Source of the DNA: Rhynchopus euleeides
Taxonomy: Eukaryota > Euglenozoa > Diplonemea > Diplonemida > Diplonemidae
Reading direction: 5' to 3'
Assembly: GCA_963210315.1 (NCBI GenBank)
Contig: OY723237.1
Coordinates: 248,001-312,000, forward strand
Length of the DNA stretch: 64,000 nucleotides
Shown here piece by piece: positions 22,289-32,806 of this stretch. The notes beneath the pieces are model-generated. The model did no database searches and was not told the DNA's origin. It saw nothing but the letters and a program-made list of their open reading frames with translations. Each line of letters starts with the position of its first letter. Position 1 is the stretch's first letter. The position numbers and the translations under genes were made by a program.

Positions 22289-23196
22289 AAAAGAGTGTGG
22301 GGAGTTGGGTCCAGTTTAGCAAAGTGAGCTTATTTTTCGAAAATTGAAAAATTGGGGACACCAAAAGTCCCCAAACAAGTCTTCGACTTGGCGCGCAGAG
22401 TGATTTTTTTTGGTGAAAAAATGCCCCAAAAATTGTCGGGTCAAAAGTTGCTGTTGAAGACGGTGCAAGATCTCTGCAGGCTGGGTGGGCGCTACGCTGA
22501 CGGACAACGACAAGCCGGAGGCTGCGACTGTGAAGAATCCAAAGAACGGCCCGGGTCCTCCTCGAGATGGCGGTGCTGGCCCCTGTTCCCACCGGTGTGA
22601 CACGGGGCATTCCGGGACGCGATAGCGCTGCTGCACGGATGCCAACGAGGAGGGCCACTCCGAACCCTGAACACCCCGCCAGACCTGCTTGTTACATCAC
22701 AAACAGCAGACCCAGAGTGGAGTGCCTCGCCCCGGTAAACTCAAACCCTGCCAGATTGACGAGGCCACCACCTCCTGGCACTGCCTGCACGTGCACGACA
22801 GGAACGGGTGACCTGCAGGTCGTCGTGAGCAGGACCATGGCAAACCACTCGAACCTGTGTGGGGTACGGCTGCTACCGCAACTCGTCATGTGCGGTGTGC
22901 AGCGGGTGCGGGTGCGCCACGACCGGGTGGTGCGTACTCCTCCAGGAGAAGTGGGCGAGCTCATTCCCGCAAACGCCTGAGTCGGGGATGAACTACCTCC
23001 TTCAAAAAACATCGGAGCACATTGGTGGTCGTGGCGTCAGGGAAACCGACCGTCCTGATGAGAATACGGTAAGTGATGAGAGGATGTCGGCGCCGTTTGC
23101 CCACGTCGTCAACTGTGGGGAGAGTCTGTCGGAGGCGAGGCGGGGAGGGCCGCGACACAACACGGGAACCGGGTCGCAATTGAAAAAGGGGGACCG
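22289..23196. repeat. Dispersed repeat family R (copy B)
   Basis: Continuation of the second duplication unit after the TTAA element, matching 7108-8015. It ends at the duplication breakpoint. No gene called. Confidence 0.75.
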
Positions 23197-23830
23197 GTTC
23201 GCGTGTGGAGGGGGGGTGCGGGGGGGAGGCCCGGCAGGCCAAAGGACCGATGCGCCACAAACCCGCGACCGACGCACCAGACATGTGTGGGAAGGGGGGG
23301 TGCGGGGGGGAACAGGATCCCAGACAACAGGACAGACCAGCCAGGACCTCAGCTGCACGAGTCTTTGTCACGTGGGCTTGACATAAGGTAAAAGGCCATT
23401 GCTACCAACCTGAGAGCAGATAGTGGCCTGGTCTCGGTGACAGCACACGGAAGACTTGCTCTCAACGCGGCATGCGGGTCACAGAAGTCAGAGCGTGGAG
23501 GCAGGGTGACGCGTCATGAAAGAGGACGAAGAGGTGTGGGAGGGAGGAGGCGAGCACAAAATGGCGTCGGCTACCGCACGCCCTTTGGGCGCAGCCGACG
23601 ACCGACCGTACCGGCCCCCGGCCGGGAGGGAGGTGGGGGGGGGGGGGGGGGGTAGGGGGGGGTCACTGCTAAGGAAAAGTGGTAGACAAACAGCAATTTT
23701 TCCGACACCCCCATTCCGACCCCCGGAGAGCCTATTTTTGGGTAGCTGTTGGCCGATATGTGGTGGAAAACAGGTTTTAGGCCCATTTCGGTAATTTTTG
23801 ACACCCGGGAAGGCATTTTTCGCCCATTTT
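23197..23830. other. G-rich single-copy flank with a dispersed block
   Basis: Starts at the right breakpoint of the duplication. Two G-rich stretches read GTGTGGxAGGGGGGTGCGGGGGGG. 23530-23640 matches 56860-56955 (AGGCGAGCACAAAA, then GGCGTCGGCTACCGCACGCC). A G run lies at about 23635-23660. No gene seen. Confidence 0.6.
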
Positions 23831-24608
23831 TTATTTTCCTACCAGAACTTGTACCTCGGGGTAGTAGCGTGGCTTCGTCATTTTTTGACTACAACCACTG
23901 GGAAGAGGCATTGTATCAAGTTCCGCAGACATATCGTCCAGGAGGTTCTCCTGGAGCTCAAGTATGGTGAATTCATCCTGGTGGAGCCCGCTCTCCTCGG
24001 CGCGATCCATCAATTCAGCACCCCGTTTCCTTCCCAGGAAGCTGCGGATCTCGCCCTGTTTGTGGGCCAAGTATCTCCCGGAACGCTTCCTGGGCAGTTG
24101 TCTGGGGACGCGGTCGCTTCGCAAATGCGCGCACATCCTCTGCCGAGGGTACAGGAGGATTTCCCCACCTCAATATTCACTATTCCGCTTGCGGTGACCT
24201 GTGCGAGTGCAGTCACCGTTGAGGCTGTACACTGAAAGCGGCTGATCAGCTGTACTGTCATTGACGAGAGGAGTCCCTCCAGCCAGTCGTGCACCACACC
24301 TGTTTGAATTCGATCCACACCGACCTCGGCTCACGTCAGCACTAGGGTGCGAGCGCTGCAGTGGAGTATATGTTCGTACAGGGACCGTGCCACCTGTGCT
24401 GCACCTTCACCATGGTGTGCTTCCGGTACAACAACCGGTAGGTACCTTCTTGTGCGATATCTGCGACCTGCAGCACCGCTATCTCACAGCAGGGCTTGCA
24501 CCGCTGTTCCGATAGACTCCACAGGAACCTCTCGGCAGCTTTGAAGGGTGGAACAGAGCTTTTCTTGGCCCATTGCATGTTGATCACGAGAGATGAGACC
24601 TTGCCCAC
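23831..24608 (-). pseudogene. Possible decayed protein-coding remnant
   Basis: Three short minus-strand frames read like one protein broken by frameshifts. 24608-24342 contains SSLVINMQWAKKSSVPPFKA. 24318 onward contains MDRIQTGVVHDWLEGLLSSM. 24136-23831 contains GAELMDRAEESGLHQDEF and LELQENLLDDMSAELDT. I recognise no family. It could be chance; the acidic, stop-free last segment is the best evidence for coding. Confidence 0.25.
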
Positions 24609-24814
24609 CGGGGGTGGGCTCGGTACAAGTTGTGGTATGGAAAATTAGGATGGGGTCTGAGAGGGTAACAAGGCCACAGATCATGTTGTAGTGGGGGTAT
24701 TTCCGGGTTCCGACACATTCTGGACCGGTTTTTCATATTTTTTTGGCCCAAAAATGACCTCCGAGGGAAAGTGGAATTTTGGGGTTTGTCCCCCCCAGTG
24801 ACCCCCCCCTAGGG

Positions 24815-25258
24815 CAGTGGTGGCTGCGTACGCGTACGCAGCGTGATTTTCAAAAAGTGCGTACGGCGTACGCGTACGCGTACGCGTACGGCGCTGCGTA
24901 CGGCAGTCTATGGAGCACAGGAGACGGCCATGGCCGCACACCGAATCCGACAGTCGAACTCAGGTGTACCAGGGGCAGCCTTCGAGCCTTCCAGTCGGAA
25001 GTGGTACCTTTTGCAGTATGCTTGCGGGTGTACTTGCAGGTGTTGCGAGTGATTCGCCACGTGCGCGGCAAGGAACCATCTGTGAAAGGCAAGAGCAAAG
25101 GCCAGGGCCCAGCCACCCGCTGGGTGGCCTACTGTGTGCTGAGAGACCTGGAATACCAGCCGTACGCAAAATCTGCGTACGCGTACGCAGCGCGATTTTC
25201 AGAAAGTGCGTACGGCGTACGCGTACGCGTACCGTACGGCCGTACGCTGCCACCACTG
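24815..25258. mobile_element. 444-bp hAT-type MITE with CGTACG-rich ends
   Basis: Ends CAGTGGTGGC and, inverted, GCCACCACTG. Both sides carry the same 8-bp duplication CCCTAGGG (24807-24814 and 25259-25266). Just inside each end are dense CGTACG/GCGTACGC repeats (24828-24905 and 25165-25245) joined by a GATTTTCA(A/G)AAAGTGCG motif. An 8-bp target duplication and a CAG...CTG end define the hAT superfamily. There is no transposase. Its ends differ from those of the hAT at 50903-55497, so a different source is needed. Confidence 0.85.
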
Positions 25259-25540
25259 CCCTAGGGGGGGGGGGGGGCGGGGGGCGAAGCCCCCCGGAAA
25301 TGTTTTTTTCGGCCAAAAAAATCGTACTCCTTTCGCTTTATTATAGACACCCTGTCCAGCAACTGTGGGAGAACAGTTCCGGACTACTTTTTGTTGAGCG
25401 CACACTTGCTGTCTCAAGGCTGTGTTGAGGCCCTGTGAAGTGGCATGAGGTGCTAATCCAAAGCTTCAGTCGTACGATTTCCTTCGTTACTTCGCGACTT
25501 CGCTACGCTTCGTCGCTCGTAACTAGTAAATTTTTTTTTT

Positions 25541-25680
25541 CGACATGTCGAAAATCCGGCCACCCTGGGGCAGCAGCCTGGACTGGTGGCCACCCCAACC
25601 AAAAAAAATCGGAAAAAAATCCGAAAAATATCCGAAAAATATCGGTGTGGCACCCCAGAGGGCCCGATTTTCGGTTTAGT
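25541..25680. repeat. Dispersed ~145-bp repeat family, copy 1
   Basis: Begins CGACATGTCGAAAATCCGGC and ends GGGCCCGATTTTCGG plus TTTAGT. The ends are imperfect inverted repeats (CGAAAATCCGGCC against GGCCCGATTTTCG). The middle has runs of AATCCGAAAA. Other copies are at 30393-30540, 33800-33946 and 34591-34725. MITE-like, but no target duplication could be fixed. Confidence 0.75.
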
Positions 25681-25739
25681 CCAGAGCATTTTATAGGGGG
25701 TCTAAAGTGAGGCCAATCCTCACATTTAACATGGTTTGA

Positions 25740-26365
25740 CAGAATTCTGCCAGAATTTCACAGATTCTGGCAGATTCTGGGGATTTCAGATTTTTCAGAA
25801 TTTTCAAAATCTGAGAAAATCTGTCCAGATTCTGGACAGATTTTTCCAGAATTTTCAGAATTCTGGAAATTCTGAGAAATCTGGAAAAATCTGAGAATTC
25901 TGGAAAAAATCTGGCCAGATTCTGGACAGATTTTTCCAGATTTTTCCAGATTTCTCAGAATTCTGGAAAATCTGAGAAATCTGGAAAATTCTGAGAAATT
26001 CTGTCAGAAATCTGGAAAATCTGTGGGGGGGGGGGGGGGACCTTTTCGAATTTTTTTTTTGGGGTGGGCCTATTTTGGACATTTGGACCCATTTTCAAAG
26101 GAATTTTTGAATTTTGAGCCCATTTTGAGCCCTAAAATGGCTCATCGAAATATTTCTGCAAAAAATCCGGGCCAGAATGCCAAAATCTGAAAAATCTGAG
26201 AAAATCTGGAAAATTCTGGAAAATCTGAGAAATCTGGAAAATTCTGAGAAATTCTGCGGGGGGGACCTTTTCGAATTTTTTTTGGGGGGTGGGCCTATTT
26301 TGGTCATTTGGGCCCGTTTTCAAAGGAATTTATGAATTTTGAGCCCATTCGTTGCCCTAAAATGG
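25740..26365. repeat. AGATTCTG-type degenerate repeat with a ~110-bp direct repeat
   Basis: 25740-26020 and 26165-26255 are made of short degenerate units such as CAGAATTCTG, CAGATTCTGG and AAATCTGAGAAATCTGG. Each block is followed by a near-identical stretch (26034-26140 and 26262-26365) starting ACCTTTTCGAATTTTTTTT after a G run. A third block of the short units is at 29371-29530. Confidence 0.7.
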
Positions 26366-27459
26366 GCCCGCGAATATCTAGCTCCTGAGGACCTGGGTAC
26401 ATGGCCAAATCAGCCAGAAATCTCAGGTTTTCGCATTGCAATTTGGGTTCGCGTGCTGGTATCGCAGACTGGCCCCGAGGGTCGGTTTTCGTCAGCTGAG
26501 TGAGGGTGTGATATGAGGGTTCTATCCAACAAGGATATCAAGGCGGCACTTCAAAGTCCTGCCAAGGACAGCGCCACGTGGGTGTGTGCTTCTGATGTAC
26601 GTTATGTCATCATGTGAAACCCTCCCCAGCGTGTGCCAACATCCCTGACACGCTCACGAAAAGCATGACACGGAGAAAGCAGGTGCCGAAACAACCTGCC
26701 GAGCACACGGGTGGTGCCACGTTGATCCACGCAGCGATCTCCCATGTCAGGAAGCCTTGTCGCCACGGCAGCGTGCCGCAGACTGTGGGAGAGGTGTCGC
26801 CAGTCACCTTGAGGTTGCAGTGTGTCATCAGACTAAAACCCGTGCCTTGTTCACCCTGTTGTTCACCCCTGTGAGGTTGATCCCATATCGTTGCCTGCTT
26901 TGGGGCCTGAAGGACATAGGGGTCCAACCGGCACTTGAGCATCGCAAGGCCTAAGTGGCTGTGTGGCAGGTTTTCATTGAAGGGCAAATCCCCCCTTTTC
27001 TGGGTGAAAAGTGTTGTGCGTCGTTCAGTATCTTGCGCGAATCGCTTTCGACACCACCATTCAAACCACCGCAAAGGGGCAACCCATCTTCTGGAGTGTG
27101 ATCTCTGGTGGCGGGGTGAGATGGGTGAGTGGGGTGTGACGGTGCAACGACAGTCGAACTTCTTCGAACGCAGAACACCCCACCAGCCTGCCGGGCGTGT
27201 GAAGTGTTCGCAAGGATCCGCACAGTGAAAAGTTTCCTGAGTTGGCTACGCCGAACTTACAAAATGGGAAGGTGTGAGTGTCGCTTGTTGCGACCCACTG
27301 GCTGGACGAGTTCTCTTTTTGGGGGACAAAACCACACACAAGAAGGTTGTCACAAGGGGGTCTTCGCTGGTCGTTATTCTTCGTCAATCTTCGTCAGTTT
27401 TCACTATTTCAACAGCAAATACACCGAGGTGCACTGACGACCATCCCGTAGCGAAGACC
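26366..27459. other. No gene recognised
   Basis: Short overlapping open frames on both strands, none with a recognisable motif. 27196-27262 (AAAAGTTTCCTGAGTTGGC then TACGCCGAAC) matches 46495-46522 and more loosely 6255-6290, so part of it belongs to a dispersed family. Confidence 0.5.
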
Positions 27460-27720
27460 CCCACAGTGAAAAAGATAGTTGGCAGCGCTTTGGGTGACAA
27501 ACACAATCTACCTTGCCTTGTTGTTATGACTGTGCGCACATTCACACCAAGCTTCATCAGCCAAACCACGTGAGGTTTGTCATCCGGGTTTGGCGCACAC
27601 ACAACGCCTTGTCTTTTAAACGTTCAATGTCATTGAATGCAACACTCACATCATCGATGCCAAGTGTTTCTCGTAGTATTTTTCGAGGGAAATCCCCCCA
27701 AAAAAGGATAAGGGCAGCAG
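27460..27720 (-). pseudogene. Possible decayed coding remnant
   Basis: The minus strand reads PRKILRETLGIDDVSVAFND then IERLKDKALC. After a shift of frame it reads DKPHVVWLMKLGVNVRTVIT then TRQGRLCLSPKALPTIFF. Both halves look like ordinary globular protein sequence, but I recognise no family. The change of frame near 27600 suggests a broken gene or an unrecognised splice. Confidence 0.3.
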
Positions 27721-28056
27721 TCCTTCGGGACGGGTGACTAGCGACACCCCCCTTAGCCAGCTACTCACTTAAACAGAAGTCACGGTGATTATGGTGTACG
27801 GAATTCTTGAAGCGATGTCTAGACAAACTGTGTGATTTTTAACCACAGAGGCCGTTAATCCACACATGCGGAGGGACTGCACTGAAGAGCTTCCCCCTCT
27901 GGTACGACAATGTATGCGTTAGGAAGCGAAACAACGTGTGTGGATGAATTGTGCCAACCTGCTGAGAAGAACGATGTTTACCAAACCTTGCTGTTTCCCA
28001 CCCTTTTTAGGTGAGTTACGGTGAGTATCTTGCTGAGGTGTGAGGACGAACTGCGT

Positions 28057-28629
28057 CTATACTCCGTGAGAACAACGCCTTTTAGGCAACACAGTGTCCG
28101 TCACGGCCTGGTCGTCTTGTACGTCAGGCTGGAGGTTGAAAATGGGTACAGTGGCTGAATCTGGAGGTTGGGTGCGGGTTGTGTGTTCCGCATCATCCCT
28201 ACAAACCAAACCAAGCCGATTGACACCGAACATTTTGTCTGACCTGCACCCATTGTTTCCTGCCTGCCTGCCTGTGTTGTGCTGCACCTGTGCCTCCCTG
28301 TTCTGTATTTTGTACCCTCAGCGGGTTCACGATACAGGGCAGTCCACTCCCCCAAAAATCACGGTCTTGACGCCCATTCCATCCACTTTCAGTGGATGTG
28401 TTTGGTATTTCCGAATGAAATTTTCCAGCGTCAAGATTACAAGAACAGGGTCAGTCACTTCTACCGTAGCTGCGATGCCGGTAGTTGTGCAGAAATGATC
28501 TTTTCGACGGACGCGACGCCTCCCCAGCTTGCCTGTGTCTGTGTTGCCATAGCCATGTGACAGATATTCACATAACGAATATACTGTCACACCGCAAGGG
28601 GCTTTGGACAACGTTAAACAACAGTACAC
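28057..28629 (-). pseudogene. Possible coding exon(s), unidentified
   Basis: 28629-28327 contains TVEVTDPVLVILTLENFIRK then DGMGVKTVIFGGVDCPVS, which reads like a folded domain. 28287-28057 contains TRTQPPDSATVPIFNLQPDV and ends in a stop. The two could be exons of one minus-strand gene, but I could not fix splice sites and do not recognise the family. Confidence 0.25.
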
Positions 28630-29370
28630 TTGCAGGTTTGAGTCAAAAATTCCAATTTCCGCTGGTCACGGGCCCCTTTCAAAACATTGACCACCTTTCG
28701 AGAATTTAGTTCTGCACCATGGATTCGAGGGACTGCGATGATTCGGAACCGAGGATGAAGACTACTGGGAAGGAACTGTGTGCTCTCTTGAAGCACTGGA
28801 ATCGGCGAACTTGGACGGAACCTAAGCGCGACAGGTGAAGGGGCATCCCGAACAAAGGCATACAAAGTGGCTCTGGAGACATTGTTGCATCTGCGACACC
28901 CTGTCTTACATCCCGCCTGGGCTCTGATCTTCACCTACAGCAATGACTAAATCCCTATCACGGGTACATGAAGCTTTTGTAGGTACATTTAAACTTGCGA
29001 ACCTCTCAACGACCTGTTAATCGCCTTGTACCGAAATCTGACCCTGGGCTTCGGCCCTCACGGCATTCAGCGGGTGACCCGATGCCGGTGTGGATGGAGA
29101 AGTGCACAGTTCTGAAACAGTGTGTCGACGAATCCGAGGAATCCAATCAGAGTAGTCCCGAGATGAAGTGGTGCAAGAACTCAAAAACTGTTTGCCTTTG
29201 GTCAAGGCCCCCTTTTCAAAAAATTGACCCGCGCAGTGGTGGCCAGTCCTGAGAACCAACAGTAGCATAAGCCTACGACTGGTCCAGGACGAGGCCGACC
29301 CTGTACATAGCCTGTGTATGACTACCCTGTCATACCAGGCTGCTGCTAGTTGGCCACAAGCCACTGGCAG
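28630..29370. other. No gene recognised; diverged direct repeat
   Basis: 28668-28690 and 29206-29232 share a block (minus strand GGTCAATxTTTTGAAA, then GGGGCC, then TGACC), indicating an old direct duplication. Nothing else is identifiable. Confidence 0.4.
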
Positions 29371-29530
29371 AATTCTCAGAATTCCCCAGAATCTGACAGA
29401 ATCTGTCAGAATTCTGTCAGAATTCTCAGAATCTGCAGAATTCTACAGAATTTCTCAGATTCTGCAGATTTTAAAAATCTGGAAATTCTGGGCATTTTTC
29501 TGTCAGAATTCTGTCAAACCATGATTTAAG
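29371..29530. repeat. AGATTCTG-type degenerate repeat, third block
   Basis: Packed with CAGAATTCTG, CAGAATCTG and similar palindromic 10-mers, as in 25740-26260. Confidence 0.65.
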
Positions 29531-29708
29531 GAAAAAAAAAAAGATTTCCGGGAAAAAATCCGGGGGGGTGGAAAACTGGTGGCGGCTGGGCAGCCTCGCA
29601 GATGAGAGTGGACTCATGCCCACAGACCGCGAGCAACTTACCCGACCGTTTTTCTGTCCAGTTTCTTTGTCAAACCCCGAGAAAACGCAGGCCGCGAAGG
29701 GACGGACG

Positions 29709-30120
29709 TTCACTACCGTGGCCTCCGGCGGCTGGGGGGCTCCGCCCCCCAGACCCCCCTGTGCCGTACGCCTGTCTTTAGTCACCCCAAACCCTTTGGG
29801 GTGACATCAGGGAATGGAATACAGACCACCCTCGGGAGGCAGGATCGTATGCCAGAGGAACAGATGCTCACTACCGTGGCCTCCGGCGGCTGGGGGGCTT
29901 CGCCCCCCAGACCCCCCTGTGCTGTATACCTATACCCAAACCCTTTGAGGTTACATCAGGGAATAGACTGCAGGCCACCCTCAGTAGCCTCAGGAGGACG
30001 CAGCAGCTCATGCAGAATCTGTACACGCAAGGAACAGCCCGGAACGCCCGGAAGAAGCAGATGTTCACTACCGTGGCCTCCGGCGGCTGGGGGGCTCCGC
30101 CCCCCAGACCCCCCTGTGGC
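29709..30120 (+). repeat. Three copies of a GGCGGCTGGGGGGC palindromic repeat
   Basis: Copies at 29709-29769, 29868-29926 and 30062-30120 read CACTACCGTGGCCTCCGGCG, then GCTGGGGGGCTCCGCCCCCC, then AGACCCCCCTGTG. The middle forms a strong hairpin. The middle copy has TT in place of TC in the loop (GGCTTCGCCCC), so hairpin potential is conserved. Further copies are at 34266-34325, 55984-56022 (partial), 62934-62992 and 63107-63166. Confidence 0.8.
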
Positions 30121-30392
30121 ATGTGCCTGTATTGTATCCAAGTCCTTGCGCGCCCGGGTCTGCGGAAATCGGCCCCGAAATCTATTTTTTGGACTAACCT
30201 CCGGCACCCGAGGCTGGACCCGATCACTGATCCCTGAGAGAGGAACCGGGAGGTGACCCATTCACCACAAGTCTCGCTTGCCGGGGGGTCCGTCAAAAAA
30301 TCGGGGGACGCCTCACATTTAAGCCCAAATGAGCGTAGATTTCGCCCCTATAAAATGCCCTGGTTTAGTCGGCCGAAAAAAATTTTTTTTTT

Positions 30393-30540
30393 CGACATGT
30401 CGAAAATCCGGCCACCCTGGGGCAGCAGCCTGGACTGGTGGCCACCCCAACCAAAAAAAATCGGAAAAAAATCCGAAAAAAATCCGAAAAATATCGGTGT
30501 GGCACCCCAGAGGGCCCGATTTTCGGTTTAGTCGGCCGAA
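30393..30540. repeat. Dispersed ~145-bp repeat family, copy 2
   Basis: Same ends as 25541-25680. A GTTTAGTCGGCCGAAAAAAA stretch lies on both sides of this copy. Confidence 0.75.
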
Positions 30541-30558
30541 ATTTTTTTTTTTTTTGGT

Positions 30559-30640
30559 ATGGCTGAAACCCACTTTTTCGGTGACCCAAAAAGTACCTAA
30601 GAAGTACCCAAATTTGGCTTTTTTTAGGGGGGGTGTCAAA
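30559..30640. repeat. AAGTACCCAAGAAGTACCC dispersed repeat, copy 1
   Basis: Reads CCCACTTTTTCGGTGACCC, then a pair of AAGTACC(C/T)AA units, then AAATTTGGCTTTTTTT. Found again at 32712-32765 and 47558-47622, the last inside the disrupted ankyrin gene. Confidence 0.7.
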
Positions 30641-31100
30641 ACTTATTTTCTGCCGGTTTCAGTCTGGATTTGTGGTCAGAGGCACCCCATGGCCAAAATG
30701 ACCCCACCACGATCCGCACAGATCCCAAACGTTCAAAAGAACGGGGTTATGGAAAATTTGTGAGGGGGGTCCCGCTGGGTGGGTGGGTGGCTGGGGTGGG
30801 GCGGCGAGCTGCCTGCCGGGTGGCGACCTCACACTGCCCGCCAGCCTATACCGTCCTGCCATCCCTACTGTCCCGCCAGCCTATGCTGTACCGCCAATCC
30901 TGTTGTTCGAGCATGCCGTAGTACACGGCTCTCTCGCCTCTGCCACATGTGGCCAACAGGACAGTGTGTCGGCTTGCGACCTGCACTGCCACCTGCACCT
31001 GCGACCTGATGGATTCCAGTGCAGTGAAGACGAAGTCCGTGTGTGCAGCCGCCAACTATGCGGCACATGACCCTGCCTTCGCCGCATTCCTCGCGAGAGA

Positions 31101-32405
31101 ATGTCCGCATGTAATCAAGGTGTCTGGGCTACTGTGGCAAAAAGCTTCGAACGGCCGCTTCTGCACCACTGTGGCCGCCTGTTGGTCCCTCTCGCAGCTC
31201 GTTGGAGGGACCGCGAGACTGTGCGGAGGATGGGAATCTGCTTCGCGCACCTCGTGTACCCCTGCATTCTGTTTGTGTCACGGTTCTCGAAGAGCGAGGC
31301 CCAGGCAAGTGACACTTGCCAGCTCGGGTTCTCCTCGGAGTTGTTCCGCTTCCTCGCCTGGCGCTTGTGGCAAGCGGAGGCGAATGCAGAGGACGGGTAC
31401 CTCCACTGGCTCCAGAGCTGGAGAGATCACCAGGAAGACTGCTTCGGCCAGTCCCTGTGCCTCTCGTTCGAGTCTGCAACGTGCACACTGAAGGGCAGTG
31501 TTACCGAGGAACTGGCGATGACTATGGAAAACGCATGTACAATTGCTTGCACTGTAAATTTTGACTATCTCCTCGCCGCACAGGTGTCAGAGGAACAGTT
31601 GAACGAGGTTGTCCCCACTCTTCTCGCTGAATCTGGTGTCGCCAAATACTATGGTGCCCAGGGCATCTCGAAGGGTTCGACCCTCTGCCCCAAGGTGGAC
31701 AAGGCCGACGCTGAGAAGTTTCTCCGCACATCCATCCACCGTTTTGCTTCCGGTTGCTACTCCGAGTACAAGAGATACTCCCAGTCCACGGAAGGGATGG
31801 CTGCAGAGAGAACAGGCGCACTGGGACCTGCGGTCCTGGAAGGGGTCTGCGGCAGGATGCGGAGGGTGTTGATGATGAATGGGGGGGTCGCTATCCGGGA
31901 TGGTGTCCTCCGCGCCAAGCTCTGTTGCATGCAGCATTGGGTTGATGGCACCTCTCCAGGTGTCACAGAGGCCCAGATCACTTCTCTGGGGGGAAAGCTG
32001 GAGGCGGTGCAGGAGAGGAAGCTCCGTATTGGCAAGCTGCGACTTGCGGAACTCGAAGTCGCGAGGATCGCAGACAATAACGCATCTGAACGCAAGCGCA
32101 AGCGGACTGCCTTGATTGACAGTATTTGCATTGTATTCCACTGTGATGTGTCGTGGTTAAAGGGGGTGTTGGTGCAGCAAGCCCTGGCATGCGGGATCCT
32201 CAACTGCCAGAGTAAAAACAAACCCGCTATTCTTGAACTCATTGAGAGTATGGACCGGTGTTTTACTCTGTCGGAACTGAGGGAATATGCGGAGGCGAGG
32301 GAACTCGTAGTCCGCCCAGAGTGGAGTCAGGAAGAGTTACTCGCGAAGCTTCAGGACCACGATACGGAACACATCGAGATTTCAGAGGTTGAAGAAGGAG
32401 AGTAG
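31101..32405 (+). CDS. Unidentified 434-aa protein with a SAP-like C-terminus
   Basis: A single open frame ends in TAG at 32403-32405. I do not recognise the family. The middle (about residues 140-250) is of mixed composition. Residues 290-345 are rich in charged helices (KLEAVQERKLRIGKLRLAEL). The C-terminal LSELREYAEARELVVRPEWS then QEELLAKL resembles a SAP helix-turn-helix, a small DNA-binding motif, and the tail is acidic (ISEVEEGE). The start is uncertain. ATG at 31101 is in frame, but a protein-like stretch from ATG 31009 (DPAFAAFLARECPHVIKVSG) lies in another frame and overlaps to about 31215. The true gene may therefore begin at 31009 with a frameshift or short intron near 31200. It sits alone among repeats and could be of transposon origin. 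Confidence 0.55.
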   Translation: MSACNQGVWATVAKSFERPLLHHCGRLLVPLAARWRDRETVRRMGICFAHLVYPCILFVSRFSKSEAQASDTCQLGFSSELFRFLAWRLWQAEANAEDGYLHWLQSWRDHQEDCFGQSLCLSFESATCTLKGSVTEELAMTMENACTIACTVNFDYLLAAQVSEEQLNEVVPTLLAESGVAKYYGAQGISKGSTLCPKVDKADAEKFLRTSIHRFASGCYSEYKRYSQSTEGMAAERTGALGPAVLEGVCGRMRRVLMMNGGVAIRDGVLRAKLCCMQHWVDGTSPGVTEAQITSLGGKLEAVQERKLRIGKLRLAELEVARIADNNASERKRKRTALIDSICIVFHCDVSWLKGVLVQQALACGILNCQSKNKPAILELIESMDRCFTLSELREYAEARELVVRPEWSQEELLAKLQDHDTEHIEISEVEEGE

Positions 32406-32711
32406 AGCGTAGACGGTCCAGAGGCTGGAGTAAGTCAGCCCCTCACTTCCTGCCTGCAGGTCCCTTTTTGTTGTAACCCTCAACCAGCAAAGTGCCCCTG
32501 AACTGATCTCCCACTCCTCTCCTCCCAGCATTCACAGGCACAACTGCCTGAACCAGACCCGCATTTCACGGGTGAAGTTTGTCACCTAGACCACAAAAAT
32601 GACCCCACTACGATCCGCGCGGAGTCCAAAAAGTACAATGGGGGAAGAAAATCACGATTCTGGGAGGTCGAATTTTCCCACCCAAGAAAATAAGTTTTGA
32701 CACCCCCCCCC

Positions 32712-32765
32712 CTTTTTCGGTGACCCAAAAAGTACCCAAGAAGTACCCAAATTTGACTTTTTTTG
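32712..32765. repeat. AAGTACCCAAGAAGTACCC dispersed repeat, copy 2
   Basis: Same sequence as 30559-30640, preceded by a C run. The 60 bp before it (GACCCCACxACGATCCGC near 32600) also match 30700-30720, so the larger repeat is rearranged. Confidence 0.65.
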
Positions 32766-32806
32766 GGCGTCAGCCAGACCATTATTCGGCCAAAAAAAAT
32801 TTATTT

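Larger units (their letters stand above)
8016..23196. repeat. Complete second unit of the tandem duplication
   Basis: If the duplication is a simple tandem one, the unit starts at 8016 and ends at 23196, which matches 8015. 8016-9349 would then be the unit's left part, whose counterpart for the first copy lies left of the window. Without the insertions at 16427-17441 and 17473-22284 the unit is about 9.35 kb. Near-identity of the two copies points to a recent duplication; collapse or false duplication in assembly cannot be excluded from sequence alone. Confidence 0.8.
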
